Shown here piece after piece: positions 11,559 to 23,124 of a stretch of DNA of 64,000 nt. A program made the translations under genes and the position numbers. Within the stretch, counting starts at the first letter, position 1. Every line of letters starts with the position of its first letter. Source of the DNA: Phytophthora colocasiae (taxonomy: Eukaryota > Oomycota > Peronosporomycetes > Peronosporales > Peronosporaceae); assembly GCA_018806915.1 (NCBI GenBank), contig JAGKQI010000052.1, forward strand, positions 1,240,001-1,304,000, read 5' to 3'. The notes below the pieces were generated by a model. It made no database searches. It was not told the DNA's origin and worked only from the letters and a program-made list of their open reading frames with translations.

Positions 11559-14500
11559 ATGTCGAAGGAGGATAAGCGTAGCTTGCTGCAGCCGGAGGCA
11601 CCTGCCACCTCTGAGGAGGTACCGGGCGTCTACCGGTCGCTCAACTTTCGCAGTCTGCGGGACCCCTACTCGAACCGCGCGGGTGATACCATGGCCAGTC
11701 ACTACAGTACATTGCGTACGGATAACCTGGAGTCCATGCTGAACGGCGGCCTCGAGAAGTTCTACAAAAAGTACAACCACCTCTCGCGCAAGGTCAATCT
11801 GCAGCTACCAACCCCGGAGGTACGTTTCCAGGACCTGTCGTTCTCGGTGCAAGTCCCGGAATGTGTTGCAGGCCACAGTACTGTTGGATCGCATCTTGCG
11901 CAGATCTTCACCCCCTGGGAGAAAGTGCCAATGAAGACCAAGCACGCGCTGCACCCGATGACGGGTATCATCAAGCCGGGCTCCATGACGCTGATCTTGG
12001 CCAACCCCGGTGCCGGCAAGTCGACGTTCCTCAAGGCTCTGGCTGGCAAGTTGCAGGACAACTCCAAGACGGAGATTGGTGGAGAGATCCTTTACTCCGG
12101 TCTTCGCGGGGATGAAATCGATCTCATCAAGCTCGCTGGTCTTGTGGATCAGACGGACAACCACATCCCGACATTAACTGTCCGGGAGACGTTCAAGTTC
12201 GCTGACATGTGCGTGAACGGCCGTCCGGAGGACCAACCGGACGAGATGCGCGACATCGCGGCACTGCGGACAGAGCTGTTCCTGCAGATCCTGGGTCTGG
12301 AGAACTGCGCCGACACGGTCGTCGGTGACGCTCTGCTGCGTGGTGTGAGTGGTGGTGAGCGCAAGCGTGTGACGGTGGGCGAAGTGCTGGTGGGAGGTCA
12401 GAGTCTGTTCCTGTGTGATGAGATCTCCACAGGTCTGGACAGTGCCGCCACTTTCGACATTGTCAAATCGATGCGTACGTGGTGCAAGACTCTTGGTGGA
12501 TCCGTTATTGTAGCTCTACTCCAGCCTACGCCCGAGGTGGTGGAGATGTTCGATGACATCTTCATGGTACATGAGGGCCACATGGTCTACCACGGCCCCC
12601 GTACGGAGATCCTTGACTACTTTGAACAACTTGGTTTTACGTGCCCTCCCCGTGTTGATCCTGCAGACTTCCTGATCGAAGTGACGTCCGGTCGTGGTCA
12701 TCGGTATGCCAACGGCAGCGTCGAGACTAAACGTCTTCCTGTTACACCCGAGGAGCTTAACAACCTGTTCTGCCAGTCGAACATTTTCAGAAAGACTAGC
12801 GAGGAGATCAGCAAAGGTTTCAACGAGCACCAGTTCGAGAACGCCGAGGACTTCCAGAAGGCCAAGAGCGTGGCCAACCTGGCTCGTTCGAAGCAGAACT
12901 CGGAGTTCGGCCTAGCGTTCATCCCCAGTACGATGCTGCTGCTGAACCGCCAGAAGTTGGTGTGGCTGCGCGACCCGCCGTTGCTCTGGGGAAAGCTCAT
13001 CGAAGCTCTCGTGATCGGTCTGGTCATGGGAATGATCTACTTCAACGTGAGCTCAACGTACTACCTGCGCATGATCTTCTTCAGTATCGCGCTGTTCCAG
13101 CGTCAGGCCTGGCAGCAGATCACCATCTCGTTCCAGCTGCGCAAGGTCTTCTACAAGCAGCGGCCGCGCAACTTCTTCCGAACGACGTCGTATGCAATCG
13201 CCGAGAGTGTGGTGCAGATCCCAGTGAACGTGGCGGTGTCCTTCGTCTTGGGCACCTTCTTCTACTTCATGAGTGGCTTGACGCGCTCGTTCGAGAAGTA
13301 CATCGTGTTCTACCTGGTTCTGCTTGCTTTCCAGCACGCCATCAGCGCCTACATGACGATGCTCAGTGCTTTGTCTCCGAGCATCACGGTGGGTCAGGCG
13401 CTGGCCTCGATCTCGGTCAGCTTCTTCCTCTTGTTCTCCGGTAACATCATCCTGGCCGACCTTATCCCGGACTACTGGATCTGGATGTACTGGTTCTCTC
13501 CGATCTCGTGGGCACTGCGCTCCAACATGTTGTCCGAGTTCTCGAGCGACCGGTATACTGCTGCTGAGAGCAAGAAGTTCCTGGACAGCTTCTCGATCAA
13601 ACAGGGCACCGAGTACATCTGGTTCGGCATCATCGTCCTGGTGGCCTACTACTTCGTCTTCACGACACTCAACGGTCTTGCACTACACTACATCCGCTAC
13701 GAGAAGTACAAGGGTGTGAGCGTCAAGACCATGACGGACAACTCCGCTAGTGATGAAGTTTACGTTGAGGTTGGTACACCGAATGCTCCAAACGGTGGTG
13801 TAGTCAAAAGTGGCGGTCTTCCGTTCACGCCGTCGAATTTGTGCATCAAGGACCTTGAGTACTTTGTCAAGCTGCCGTCGGGCGAGGAGAAACAGCTTCT
13901 GCGAGGCATCACGGCGCACTTCGAACCAGGTCGCATGGTGGCGCTCATGGGAGCTACAGGTGCCGGTAAGACGACGCTCATGGATGTGATTGCCGGGCGT
14001 AAGACGGGAGGACGCGTCATCGGCGAAATTATCGTGAACGGTGAGCCGAAGAACCCGGCCAACTTCAGTCGTATCACGGCGTACTGCGAGCAGATGGATA
14101 TCCACTCGGAAGCCGCTTCGATCTACGAGGCGCTTGTCTTCTCGGCAAACCTGCGTCTGCCTCCTAATTTCACAAAAGAGGAGCGCATGAACCTGGTTAA
14201 CGAGACACTGGAGCTACTGGAGCTAACCTCGATTTCTAGTGCTATGGTTGGTAGTTTATCTGTTGAGCAGAAGAAACGGGTTACTATTGGCGTGGAGGTG
14301 GTGTCGAACCCGAGTATCTTGTTCCTTGACGAGCCGACAAGCGGTCTGGATGCGCGTTCAGCTCTGATCGTGATGCGTGGAGTACAGTCGATCGCTCGCA
14401 CTGGTCGTACAGTGCTGTGTACCATCCACCAGCCTAGTATCTCCATCTTCGAGCTGTTTGACGGTCTCTTACTGCTGCAGAAGGGTGGCTACACGGCTTA

Positions 14501-14834
14501 CTTTGGTGATTTGGGCGAGGACTCAGTGAAGATGCTCGAGTATTTCGCTTCCATCCCTGGAACGATGGAGATCCGTCCCCAGTACAACCCGGCTACGTAC
14601 ATGCTGGAAGTGATCGGTGCTGGTATCGGCCGTGACGTCAAGGACTACTCGGTGGAGTACAAGAACAGCGAACTCTACAAGTCGAACCGTGCACGGACGC
14701 TAGAACTGGCCGAGGTATCCGAAGACTTTATCTGCCACTCGACACTCAACTACAAACCGATTGCGACAGGTTTCTGGAATCAGCTTTGTGCACTCACGAA
14801 GAAGCAGCAGCTCACGTACTGGCGCAACCCGCAG
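11559..14834 (+). pseudogene. PDR/ABCG transporter copy C, truncated by gypsy sequence
   Basis: Starts at ATG 11559 (MSKEDKRS), as does copy E, to which it is nearly identical. The first 1092 codons, covering NBD1, TMD1 and NBD2 with Walker A, signature and Walker B motifs intact, are present. After the codons for TYWRNPQ, just before TMD2, the sequence switches without losing the frame into a Ty3/gypsy integrase segment that adds 148 residues before a stop at 15281. The whole second membrane domain is missing, so export activity is not expected. An alternative is a translocation joint rather than a retrotransposon insertion, because only a piece of the element is present. Confidence 0.9.
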
Positions 14835-15343
14835 AGCCTGAAGATGACAGTTGCTCATCGAGCACAAGGTGATAACCAACCCGAACGGATGAACCGGACC
14901 TTGGAGGAGTATCTGCGTTGCTTCGTGGGACCACTACAAGATGATTGGGACGTGCACCTCGCAAATGCCGAGTTTGTGGTAAACTCGACCGTGAACTCCA
15001 GCACAAAGATGGCACCTTTTGGAGCAGACCTCGGTTATATTCCGCTCAATCCATTGCATCTATCCGTGATCCAACTACGGAATACCCCAGAAAGCCGATG
15101 TGGTGTCAACTTCCATGAACGCCAAGCAGCAATCTTGCAGCATTACCGAGAAACACTAGCTCAAGCGCAAGAGCGAGTGTGTGACGTGTATGATTACAAC
15201 AGAGTGGAACAAGTCTCCAAAGTTGGTGATCTGGTTTATCTCAGCACGCAGAATCTTGACCCGAAGCATACTGGTTTTTAAAAACTCGTCCAACTTAGGA
15301 CCAAAGTGGATTGGACCCTACGAGGAGTCGAAGGAGATCAAAG
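14835..15343 (+). mobile_element. Ty3/gypsy retrotransposon integrase fragment
   Basis: The translation reads like the C-terminal half of a gypsy integrase: a degenerate HPQADGQTE-like stretch (HRAQGDNQPERMNRTLEEYL), the AEFVVN segment of the core, then GDLVYLSTQNL. After a frameshift near 15280 a LGPKWIGPY end follows, which is typical of the region just after the integrase. There are no LTRs, reverse transcriptase or protease on this strand. The reading frame is fused to ABC copy C. It is a fragment and inactive. Confidence 0.85.
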
Positions 15344-16789
15344 CGAAGGAGAACGAAGAAGTCGTAAGGGGGGCTCGAAGGCCTAAATACATTCCCGTAT
15401 TACATCCCCTTCGCTTGCTCCAGTAGCAGCTTGAAGCGCTTCTCTCGCTTACGATTCGTTTTCGACTTGCGCTTTCCATGACGACATTGGTATCCGGGCT
15501 GGAGCTCTACACAGCTGACCCACTTGACGTACTAAACCCATGTCTGGCGACCAAGACGAATAATTACCATCGGAGGATACTTAGCTTCGTCGTACCCATC
15601 CATCACAAGAGAGCGCGTATTCGGACCAAACGTAAGCACGACAAAACAGTGTCCAAGATCATCTTCACCAGCGCTCGCAAGGTATACACCCGGAGGAAGA
15701 CCTTGACAGAAATTTTGAAAAGTGGCAATGTTGGCAGCCGAACTCGAAAGAATGTTCTTCTGGAGTTCTTCATGGTTGAGTGGAATACTTTCGCGCTAAA
15801 GAAGCTTAAAACACTCGACAGCATCTTCACGAGATGCTCCATACTGGATAAAACTTGGTCTCGTGACTTCGAAGGCGTCCCACATCTCCATCGTAACCAA
15901 CTTTGGCTCTTTCAGATAGTATGGCGCCATACGAAGATCATCCATGAAGCACGTGCTAGCAGCTGAAGCCAAGTCGAGCTTCTTGGTCTTCTTGCTCCTC
16001 TTAGCAGAAAAAGCCGTTTTACCACCTGAAGATTGCTGTTCGTCAATGTGCTGTATCATTTCGCGAACCCAAGGCGTGTCTAGCTTTTCCATCCATTCCC
16101 ACGAGATTTGGAGCGGAGTACATTTTCCACTCCACGAGATAGCAACGATGCGGAACCTCTCCGTGGACATCCAACAGCCGCACTACCTCGCACAGTTTGC
16201 TGTAGTCCCACTCAGCCTCAGGGTCGTTAAAATTCTCTCAACCGTTCCATGGGTGAACAGCGGGAGCGGGTGGTAGCGGCGGATGCCAAGCTGCCGTCTC
16301 ATCGCCACGGCGAAGGCGTGACAGCCTGGGCCTTTCTTCATCGTCGTCGCTATCAAAAAGCCAAGCATCAGGAGCCTTTTCTTCTTCATCATCAATGGCG
16401 TCAGCTTTATCGCTGTCGTAATCTGAGCCCTCGACGAGGAGCTAAAAAAAACGCTTCTGAAGGCAAGTTGGAGTCGCCGGAATAGCGGCAGAGTCGGAGG
16501 ATTCAGACATGGCCACAGAGCCAGGCAAAGACGCCATTACTTCCAGAGCAGGGCGACCAGCAAATACGAGGGACTCCCACAGGGCCTCCTCATCAGAATC
16601 GAGCTTCACAGGGGCCTCAGTATGCGCAGCGGAAAGCGAGAGAGAACTACCTGCGGCGGGCGAGCCAGTGGACGATCCAGAGAGCGACGGGTCGTGAGAC
16701 AGCGCCTCCAGCGACGGGGTAGGCACAGCGGGCACGGCAGGCTGAGCAGCTAGAGCAGCAGCAGGAGCAGCGACAGAGCGGGATGCCAT
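15344..16789 (-). pseudogene. Degenerate retroelement-like ORF with acidic, chromo-like and peptidase-like pieces
   Basis: On the minus strand the remains of one long protein can be followed across at least two frameshifts and a TAG near 15800. There is an Ala/Ser-rich N-terminus from ATG 16789, an acidic D/E-rich tract (about 16300-16430), a segment around 16100-16180 with YLVEW and SWEWMEKL that resembles a chromo-type fold, and after the TAG a segment with PPGVYLASAGEDDLGHCFVV, which looks like part of a cysteine-peptidase-like domain. A basic KRKSKTNRKREKRFK tail ends the frame near 15400. A TGTAATACGGG sequence follows and could start an LTR. The identification is by general resemblance to oomycete retroelement proteins and is tentative. 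Confidence 0.4.
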
Positions 16790-17802
16790 CACCGGCGAAG
16801 ACCTATCCAAGTCCCCAACAGCCAGGCCGGAGCGAAGAGGTAGGGGGTCGGACGAATCTCCGACGGCAAAGGCAGCGCAACTGTCGATCCGACTCCGCGC
16901 GCTTCTTTTTCAGGAATGGCTGCTGGAGAGACGCGCATCTAAAGGGAGGGTGAGTGTATCAGATTAGATAGTCAATAGGAATAGGAATCAGGTAGTACCT
17001 TTAATTAGTAAATCCAGTGCAGACGTAGGGAGGCTGTGGAGCCCAGCAGCTCCATCCTCTCCGAACTGCAGCACTTTGTATTCTGCGCCCGACTCCAAAA
17101 CCCTCCCTCCTTGAGTTAATTTTGAATCATGTAGACTTTTGACTGCTCTCGTTGTATGCATACGTCTAGTTTTACTTTCGGTTTATTATTATTATTGAAT
17201 TCCAAACAATTCTGAGGTTTGGTAACTTTTGTCGTAGCAGTAGCGGGTTGAGTGAGTGTTCGCAACCTCGAGGAAGATATCTGCACCACTGTAAGGAGGA
17301 GCTCACAAACACTTTAAACTCCTCGCTGGCCCCACTCTTCCTAATAGATTTTGATGCGGTCGAACTTCAGCAATATGTTCAAACTCATTGCGGGTTTTCG
17401 TCGCACAAGGCATATCGTTCTTTCGCACCGGCACACCTCGTCTCCGACAAGTAGCGAGATGTCATGCACCACACTGATGTCCATCTCTTGGTATTCTGAA
17501 GGTATCTGAATATCCTGTCGGGTTCGTGCTCAAAGTGTAGACTACCGTAAATTACAACCAATACTTGTAAAAATCGACCAACCGCCGGAAATCGGCAAGG
17601 CATCACGAGTGTTCAGTTGATCTACGTTAAATCCTAGTGCACGCACTACACTTCCTGCGCCTGTATTTCAGCTCAGGATCGCAATTACGCTCTCCTTCAA
17701 AGGTTCTAGCACCTGTCGGTTGGCCTTCGGCTTCATCGCACTTTCCAACTTTTCTCGATCCCCGCGCACCACAACCAGCCACCCTCTGGGACACCAAGCA
17801 CA
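16790..17802. other. Gene-free stretch
   Basis: About 1 kb with only short ORFs that match nothing I recognise and show no protein-like composition. A simple TTATTATTATTATT run lies near 17190. The last ~160 bases may be 5' flank of the ABC fragment that follows. Confidence 0.5.
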
Positions 17803-18396
17803 ATGCCGAAAGAAGGAGACACGAAAGGACTCTTACGTCCTGAAACTGGACGAAGTACTGATACTACGGAATACGTTCCTGGTGTGTATTGCTCGCTCAA
17901 CTTCCGCAGTCTGCAGAACCCCTACTCGAACCGCGGCGGCGACACGATGGCTAGTCGTTACAGTACCCTGTGAGCCGACAACCTCGACACGATGCTGAAC
18001 GGCGGCCTCGAGAAGTTCTACAAAAAGTACAACCACCTCTCGCGCAAGGTTAACCTTCAGCTGCCGACACCTGAGGTGCGCTTCGAGAACCTGTCGTTCT
18101 CGGTGCAGGTACCCGCAGCGGTCGGCGGTCATGGTACGGTTGGCTCGCACTTGGCACAGATCTTCACCCCCTAAGAGAAAGTGCCAATGAAGACCAAACA
18201 TGCGCTGAACCCGATGACGGGTATCATCAAGCCGGGCTCCATGACGCTGATCTTGGCCAACCCCGGTGCCGGCAAGTCGACGTTCCTCAAGGCTCTGGCT
18301 GGCAAGTTACAGGACAACTCCAAGACGGAGATTGGTGGAGAGATCCCTTACTCCGGTCTTCGCGGGGATGAAATCGATCTCATCAAACTCGTTGGC
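17803..18396 (+). pseudogene. PDR/ABCG transporter N-terminal fragment with two stops
   Basis: From ATG 17803 the translation follows the PDR N-terminus (LNFRSLQNPYSNRGGDTMAS), through the NBD1 Walker A motif (ANPGAGKST), to DEIDLIKLVG. There the homology ends and unrelated DNA begins. A TGA replaces the arginine codon after YSTL (about 17971) and a TAA replaces the tryptophan codon of FTPW (about 18172). Its first ~30 residues differ from all other copies, so it comes from a subtype not otherwise present here. It is a dead fragment of about 198 codons. Confidence 0.85.
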
Positions 18397-18539
18397 GATG
18401 TAAGAGGGAAGAAGCGTATACTGGTCAGTGCCACTGTCGAAAAATTTAAGATGTAGACGTCGAAGCACATGCACACCGTTCATATATGAAGCTGTAACTC
18501 TAGCCATCTTCAGCTTTTGCTAAATAACAACAGGGCGCA

Positions 18540-19497
18540 ATGCCCTACCCGTTGCTACTAGCATCTCGCGCACCATGGGGTTCAATGCGATCTGTTTCCC
18601 AGTTGCTTCACGGCGTGACGGCTTGGTGGTCTCCGACAGCGCGCAGGAATGCCGGATTAACTTCGTGGGCGGACGGAAAGTCTGCGAAAGGCGAACTGCA
18701 TCACAAAAGCGCAACCGCGGCTGCTGACCTTTCTGCAATGAATGAGAGCGCAACCAAGTGGCTACAGGAGATAGGAAAGGATAAGTGGGTTACAGTCCGT
18801 GTACCCGGTTCAACACACTGACTTCGAATAACGTGGAATCAGTCAACGGCGCACTGAAGGGTATTCGCAGTCTTCCGGACTGTCTTATGGAGATTAAACG
18901 TTATGTGGCAAGAAAGTGGATGGAGAATACGAAAAAGGCGGATACCTGGGGTGAGTTGGCACGTTACGCGTCGCGCGGGGCAGACAAGATGCTTGAAGGC
19001 ACCGTCAGCGGTTCCATCGAAGCAAACTCCTCCACAAGCTATGTTGTGGAAATCAAACATGGAGTTGGAAGTATCCCTCTCAAGTTTGCACTTTAACTAT
19101 GTGACGGCGTGGTAAAATGCTTGTGTGGGTGCTTCGAGGACGCCGGTGCTTCTTGTGTTCACGCTCAGATTGCACTCAAGCACGCCGGTAGACTGAAGGA
19201 GATGACGAGATCTATCACGGTTCCTGGAAAACGCCAGTCTTCCGAGAAGCCTACGCGGAGCGAGCGCGCACTACCATCCTGCCCCTGGTGCTCAAGGATG
19301 CGCTTACTCGCGGTGATGCAGGGCCCCCGAAATCCAAAAAAACGTGGTCGCCCAAAGAAGAAGCGCATTCCGTCACAGCAGACAACAGAATCTCTGAGAA
19401 AACAAATTCGGCAGTACGGAATAGGCAAGCAAGTTCTCCACAAACGGAAGAGCAGCAGCAGTCAGCCGTCCTAAACGCCCTTGCTGACAAGCATTAA
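18540..19497 (+). pseudogene. Mutator-like (MULE) transposase C-terminal remnant with SWIM zinc finger
   Basis: Three short overlapping frames together read as the C-terminal part of a MULE transposase. ESATKWLQEIGKDKW is followed, after a frameshift, by LTSNNVESVNGALKGIRSLP, which is the conserved segment after the DDE core. A SWIM zinc finger follows at about 19118-19165 (CLCGCFEDAGASCVHA, pattern CxC...CxH), then a basic KKRGRPKKKRIPS tail. The catalytic core is missing upstream, where the ABC fragment abuts. It is inactive. Confidence 0.75.
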
Positions 19498-19604
19498 ATG
19501 CATGTAGAGATTTTTCTCCCAAATTGGGTAAAAGAAATACACAAAACTGCTTGGTATATTATTTTTATTTTTCGAATATAGTGGTTTATATTTTTTATTG
19601 TCCC

Positions 19605-19842
19605 AATTCAAATTGATAATGTGTTTGATCCTCTGCTGTGCTGAAGTCGATATCACCCCCCCACTCGTATAGTTTTGCCACGACAATCCCCAATTGGTTT
19701 GGCTCGAATATGTGAATCATAAAACGAATTTCCGCGTGATTCACATATTCGAGCCAAACCAATTGGGGATTGTGGTGGCCAATCTGCACTAGTGGGGGGG
19801 GGATATCGACTTCAGCACAGCAGATGACTTATCAATTTGAAT
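19605..19842. mobile_element. Foldback/MITE-like element with ~110-bp inverted arms
   Basis: The arm 19605-19719 is matched in reverse complement by 19737-19842. Shared blocks include ATTCAAATTGAT, CTGTGCTGAAGTCGATATC, a C/G homopolymer run and CCCCAATTGGTTTGGCTCGA, with a loop of roughly 17 bases. The arms differ by small indels, which rules out a recent exact palindrome. It carries no coding capacity. It lies directly behind the MULE transposase remnant and could be a non-autonomous MULE or that element's terminal repeat rearranged. I did not identify a target-site duplication. Confidence 0.75.
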
Positions 19843-20066
19843 TTGAATCGTGAAATGCCATATCGCAACGGTTCCGACCCTCCGACATTTCCGACAAGCA
19901 GGAAAAACCTCGCCAAGAGGAAGGTTTTTTCGTGTCTGAGTTTTCTCCCCACTCTCAAACAGCGACGGAACGAGACACGGGTGGTGCTGGCAAGCTTCCT
20001 GTGCGGATGCCCAGACGATCTGAACGACGGCGTGCCGGGCGACGAGAAGGCGTCGCGCCTCTGGAG

Positions 20067-20192
20067 GATGCTGAGCTGCTGGAAGATGCTGAGCTGCTGA
20101 AGGATGCTGTGCTGGAGGAGGACGCCGTGCTGGAGGAGGACGCCGTGCTGCAGAAGGACGCCGTGCTGCAGGAGGACGCCGTGCGGTTGGCG
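20067..20192 (+). repeat. Seven-unit 18-bp tandem repeat (hexapeptide DAVLEE-type)
   Basis: Seven consecutive 18-bp units encode DAELLE, DAELLK, DAVLEE, DAVLEE, DAVLQK, DAVLQE, DAVRLA in the plus frame that ends with TGA just after. The reverse strand of the same repeat is also open and encodes HGVLLQ-type units. The surrounding ORF (19932-20204) has no recognised domain. I regard this as an expanded microsatellite-like coding or former coding tract with no assigned function. Confidence 0.75.
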
Positions 20193-20347
20193 ATCACCGT
20201 GTGAGGATGTCGTGTGGATGGAGGACGTCGTGAGGCTTGAAGGTGCAGACGCAAGCCACTCAAGACCGCTGGCACTGCAGGTGCAGAGCTCTGATGGTAA
20301 AGAGCTGGGGGTTCGAGTTCCTACCTGCTTATTATCGTATTGAGTCA

Positions 20348-22504
20348 TTAAGCTGCTAACTCTTGTCCTACTACTTGTAGAACATCTTGTGAAGCAGCCG
20401 GCGCTGGGTCGACGATCCTCTCCAGGGCGAGGTGGCTGCGATATACCATGATGCGACTGTCAAGTGCGCCAGATCGATGAAGCTTGCGCATTTCGCGCAG
20501 TACACTGCTTGCTCCTTTTGCCCGGATGTTCTGCTTCTTCAAGAACGCAAGGACGGCTGTTTCAGCGCGTTCTCCTACTTCGAGGACACGGTCTTTGAAG
20601 TCTACCGCTTCCTCGCGCAGCTCGAATCCACCATCAAGAAAGAGTTTCATGTACGCAACGCCCAGGCGATAGTCGGACTTCTTCTGGCGGTCGCTAGAAT
20701 GTCAGACACGAGGAATCCTCGTGTACCACTCATACCACAGTGATGACAGGTTTGTAGCAGCTTTCTTTCTTCGCTTTGGGGGTGGTGCTTGCTCTGACGA
20801 CCCTTGTTCTTGTCCTTGTCCATTAGTATTCTTGACAGGTAGCGCTTTCTTCAGGACGATCGCCTCCATCGCGAGCAGGCGCGCAGACATGAGCCGGTTG
20901 CTCTCAATAATCTCGCTAATGACAGCCTCATGGTGACACCCAGCGTGGCAGCAGTTGCTCTTTGCCTCCGATTTTTCGTGTACTTGTTCAGGGCTCGCAG
21001 CAGCAGCAGAATCGATAGCCATTGACCAAGCCAGCATGTCGACGACCGGGATATCAGCCACGCGCAAACATTCCTCGATACGCGCAACGAACAATGTGTC
21101 AGGCGCCTGCGCCTTAACTTGCGGGAAATACTTGATAAGGTAAGCTGTCAGCACTCCAACGACCTTGCGACTAACGTTTAGCTTCGCGTCTGCCAGCCCG
21201 ATGCAGGAACTGAACAGCAGCTCTTCCAAGCGCGCTATGCGTTCCTGTGCACCATGATCCAGCGCTGCAACGTCCACGATAACGGGAACTTCGTCAGCGC
21301 TCCAGCCGCTCAGCACTCTGGCAACCTTTCGGTCTTCGCGCGGGGTGTTGAAGACATAAGCGAACCCTTTGTTTGTGCGGGTCATATCCCGTGTTCCCCG
21401 GTCAAAGATCCACTGTGCAGCTAGGCGCTCGTCTCCGTTGGCGTACTGGGCTCCTCCGCGGCGAAAGGAGTGCGAGGTCAGGTTGCTTGTTGCTCCAGCT
21501 GGTTCAGCCACCCGCTTCAAAAAGCGGTTGACGTACGCTTGGACTCCGTCCTCGCCGCGACTTTGGCTGCATCTTGCGGGACTTGATGCTGGAGGCTGAG
21601 CTGGTAGGGCGGCAGTGGTGGCTTGGGACGAGCTGGGGCTGGGCGGACTTAGTGTGGGTGGCAGGGTGGCGATGCTGGGTAGCGACGTGGACGCTCCCAA
21701 TTCCAGTGCAGTGTCGTTGCAATCGGCGACGCTAACCCGCAGCACCTCAAGCAGAGGTGCTCCAGCACCTAGCGAGGTTGGAGCGGTGGTGGCGAGAGAG
21801 GGAAGATGACTTAGCAGCGAGGCACACGGCGCCTCCTGCATCACCAGAGCGACGGCAAGCGTGTGCAGGGGGCAAGTGAGGAAATCGTCGCGGCCAGGTA
21901 CGAGGGTGAGGCCTTGCTCTTCAGCGGGTTTTAGGCGAAGCATGCGTACGTAGAAAATGTTGTCTGCTGACATTGTGATGTGCTGCTTGCTGATGTAGCC
22001 GAGATCCGAGGAGCGCCCAAAACAGTGCCACATGGGGCACGCGAGTGCCGCATCTTCGTAGTCGGTAGCAACAGAGGCCGTGCTGTACACATAGCGAATT
22101 AGCACACTTAAATCCGCCTTCGTGCAAGGCGGAGCTTTGTTAGAAAATCCCCCATTGTCACGTTTCAAGCAATGTTTTTCCAAAGTCTTGCCTTGCTTTA
22201 GCAGGATTAACTTGGTGGGAACCCGACGACGAGGATGCTCATCAAAAAACCAATTCTTAACGTTCCTAAAGTATGAAATGGCTGTGTTAGACGCCAACTT
22301 ACCTTTCTTACCTTCATACGTCGCCAGGTAGTAGCCAAAGCGGTCCATGATGGCCGCAAGGCTCTTGCCGGAGCTGTCACTAACTACACAGGCTTGAATT
22401 ACATTCATAGACACATTTTCTGCTTTAAGCATGCGCTCGAAAGCACTGATCCCTGTAGTGCGCGCTTTTTGCGTGTTCGTAGGGATGAGTGCAGAGATAC
22501 TCAT
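20348..22504 (-). mobile_element. Crypton tyrosine recombinase, nearly complete, one premature TGA
   Basis: First ATG at 22504 (MSISALIP). The frame runs through a recombinase core with FGRSSDL (first Arg), HSFRRGGAQYA (HxxR motif) and a GFAYVFNTP segment that likely supplies the nucleophilic tyrosine, then a Cys/His patch (CCHAGCHHE) and a GCR1_C-like DNA-binding C-terminus beginning WYEWYTRIPRV. A TGA at 20702-20704 ends the open frame. The same frame then continues HSSDRQKKSDYRL to a stop at 20348, so the TGA most simply replaces a TGG tryptophan codon. Without it the protein would be about 718 residues. Cryptons have no terminal inverted repeats, and I saw none. It lies behind ABC copy D, as the partial copies lie behind A and B. 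Confidence 0.85.
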
Positions 22505-22851
22505 ACTGGTTCCTGCCTGGCGCTTCTGCTGTTTCAGAGTGTGGAGGACCACCAGCTCCACAACGTCCTATATTAGGTTTTTGCCTAATTGTAGTAATTA
22601 TGAGGATATTTGAATAGTGTATACTTGACTACATTTCACTACGGAACTAAAATTTTATCTTTATGCGGTTTTATTAAATGAAAATAGTGAATGGAGACTC
22701 CGTGATTGGTCAGAGTGCCATTCATTTCATTCGTTGCACAATCCTACTAAGTTGTCTGTCGGAAAAAATACGATATCTACTAAATGAAATGCTTTTCTAA
22801 GAGCTTTTTTTTAAAAAATCTCCATTTGAACACAATTTGAATAGGTATTAA
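22505..22851. other. Third copy of the Crypton/ABC spacer, left half
   Basis: Corresponds to 851-1255 but with a short rearranged stretch (about 22607-22650) and a deletion in the AT-rich tract. It ends in the TTAA used by the piggyBac element. The right half resumes at 24797 and leads into the ABC copy D stop codon. Confidence 0.7.
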
Positions 22852-23124
22852 CCCTTTTAGCCCGAGATTCTGTATTCTACAGAATATGTAATATGGCAGT
22901 TGAAAGTAAGTCACAAACTTACACACACGAATGGCGACATATTTTTCTCCGCATATGAAAGTTTGTATATGTGGGGGTGGGGCAATTTATCATCCTGGAT
23001 CGTAGAGGGTGAGATAGACGGGCATTAATCCTCCGGTATAGATAAGACAGTATAAAGGGACTGGAGGTTTCAGAATTCTGTTTGCATCTCATCATCACCA
23101 CTCATTTCGTGACTTCGCCCAGTA

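Noticed and set aside
17248..17454. 68-codon ORF in the gap before the ABC fragment
   Set aside because: No recognisable motif, no repeat elsewhere in the window and no promoter-like signal. Not supported as a gene.
20346..20350. TAATG stop-start overlap between the Crypton frame and a 178-codon minus-strand ORF (19812-20348), suggesting coupled translation
   Set aside because: The second ORF runs through the hexapeptide repeat into the foldback element and has no domain. The overlap is most likely chance.
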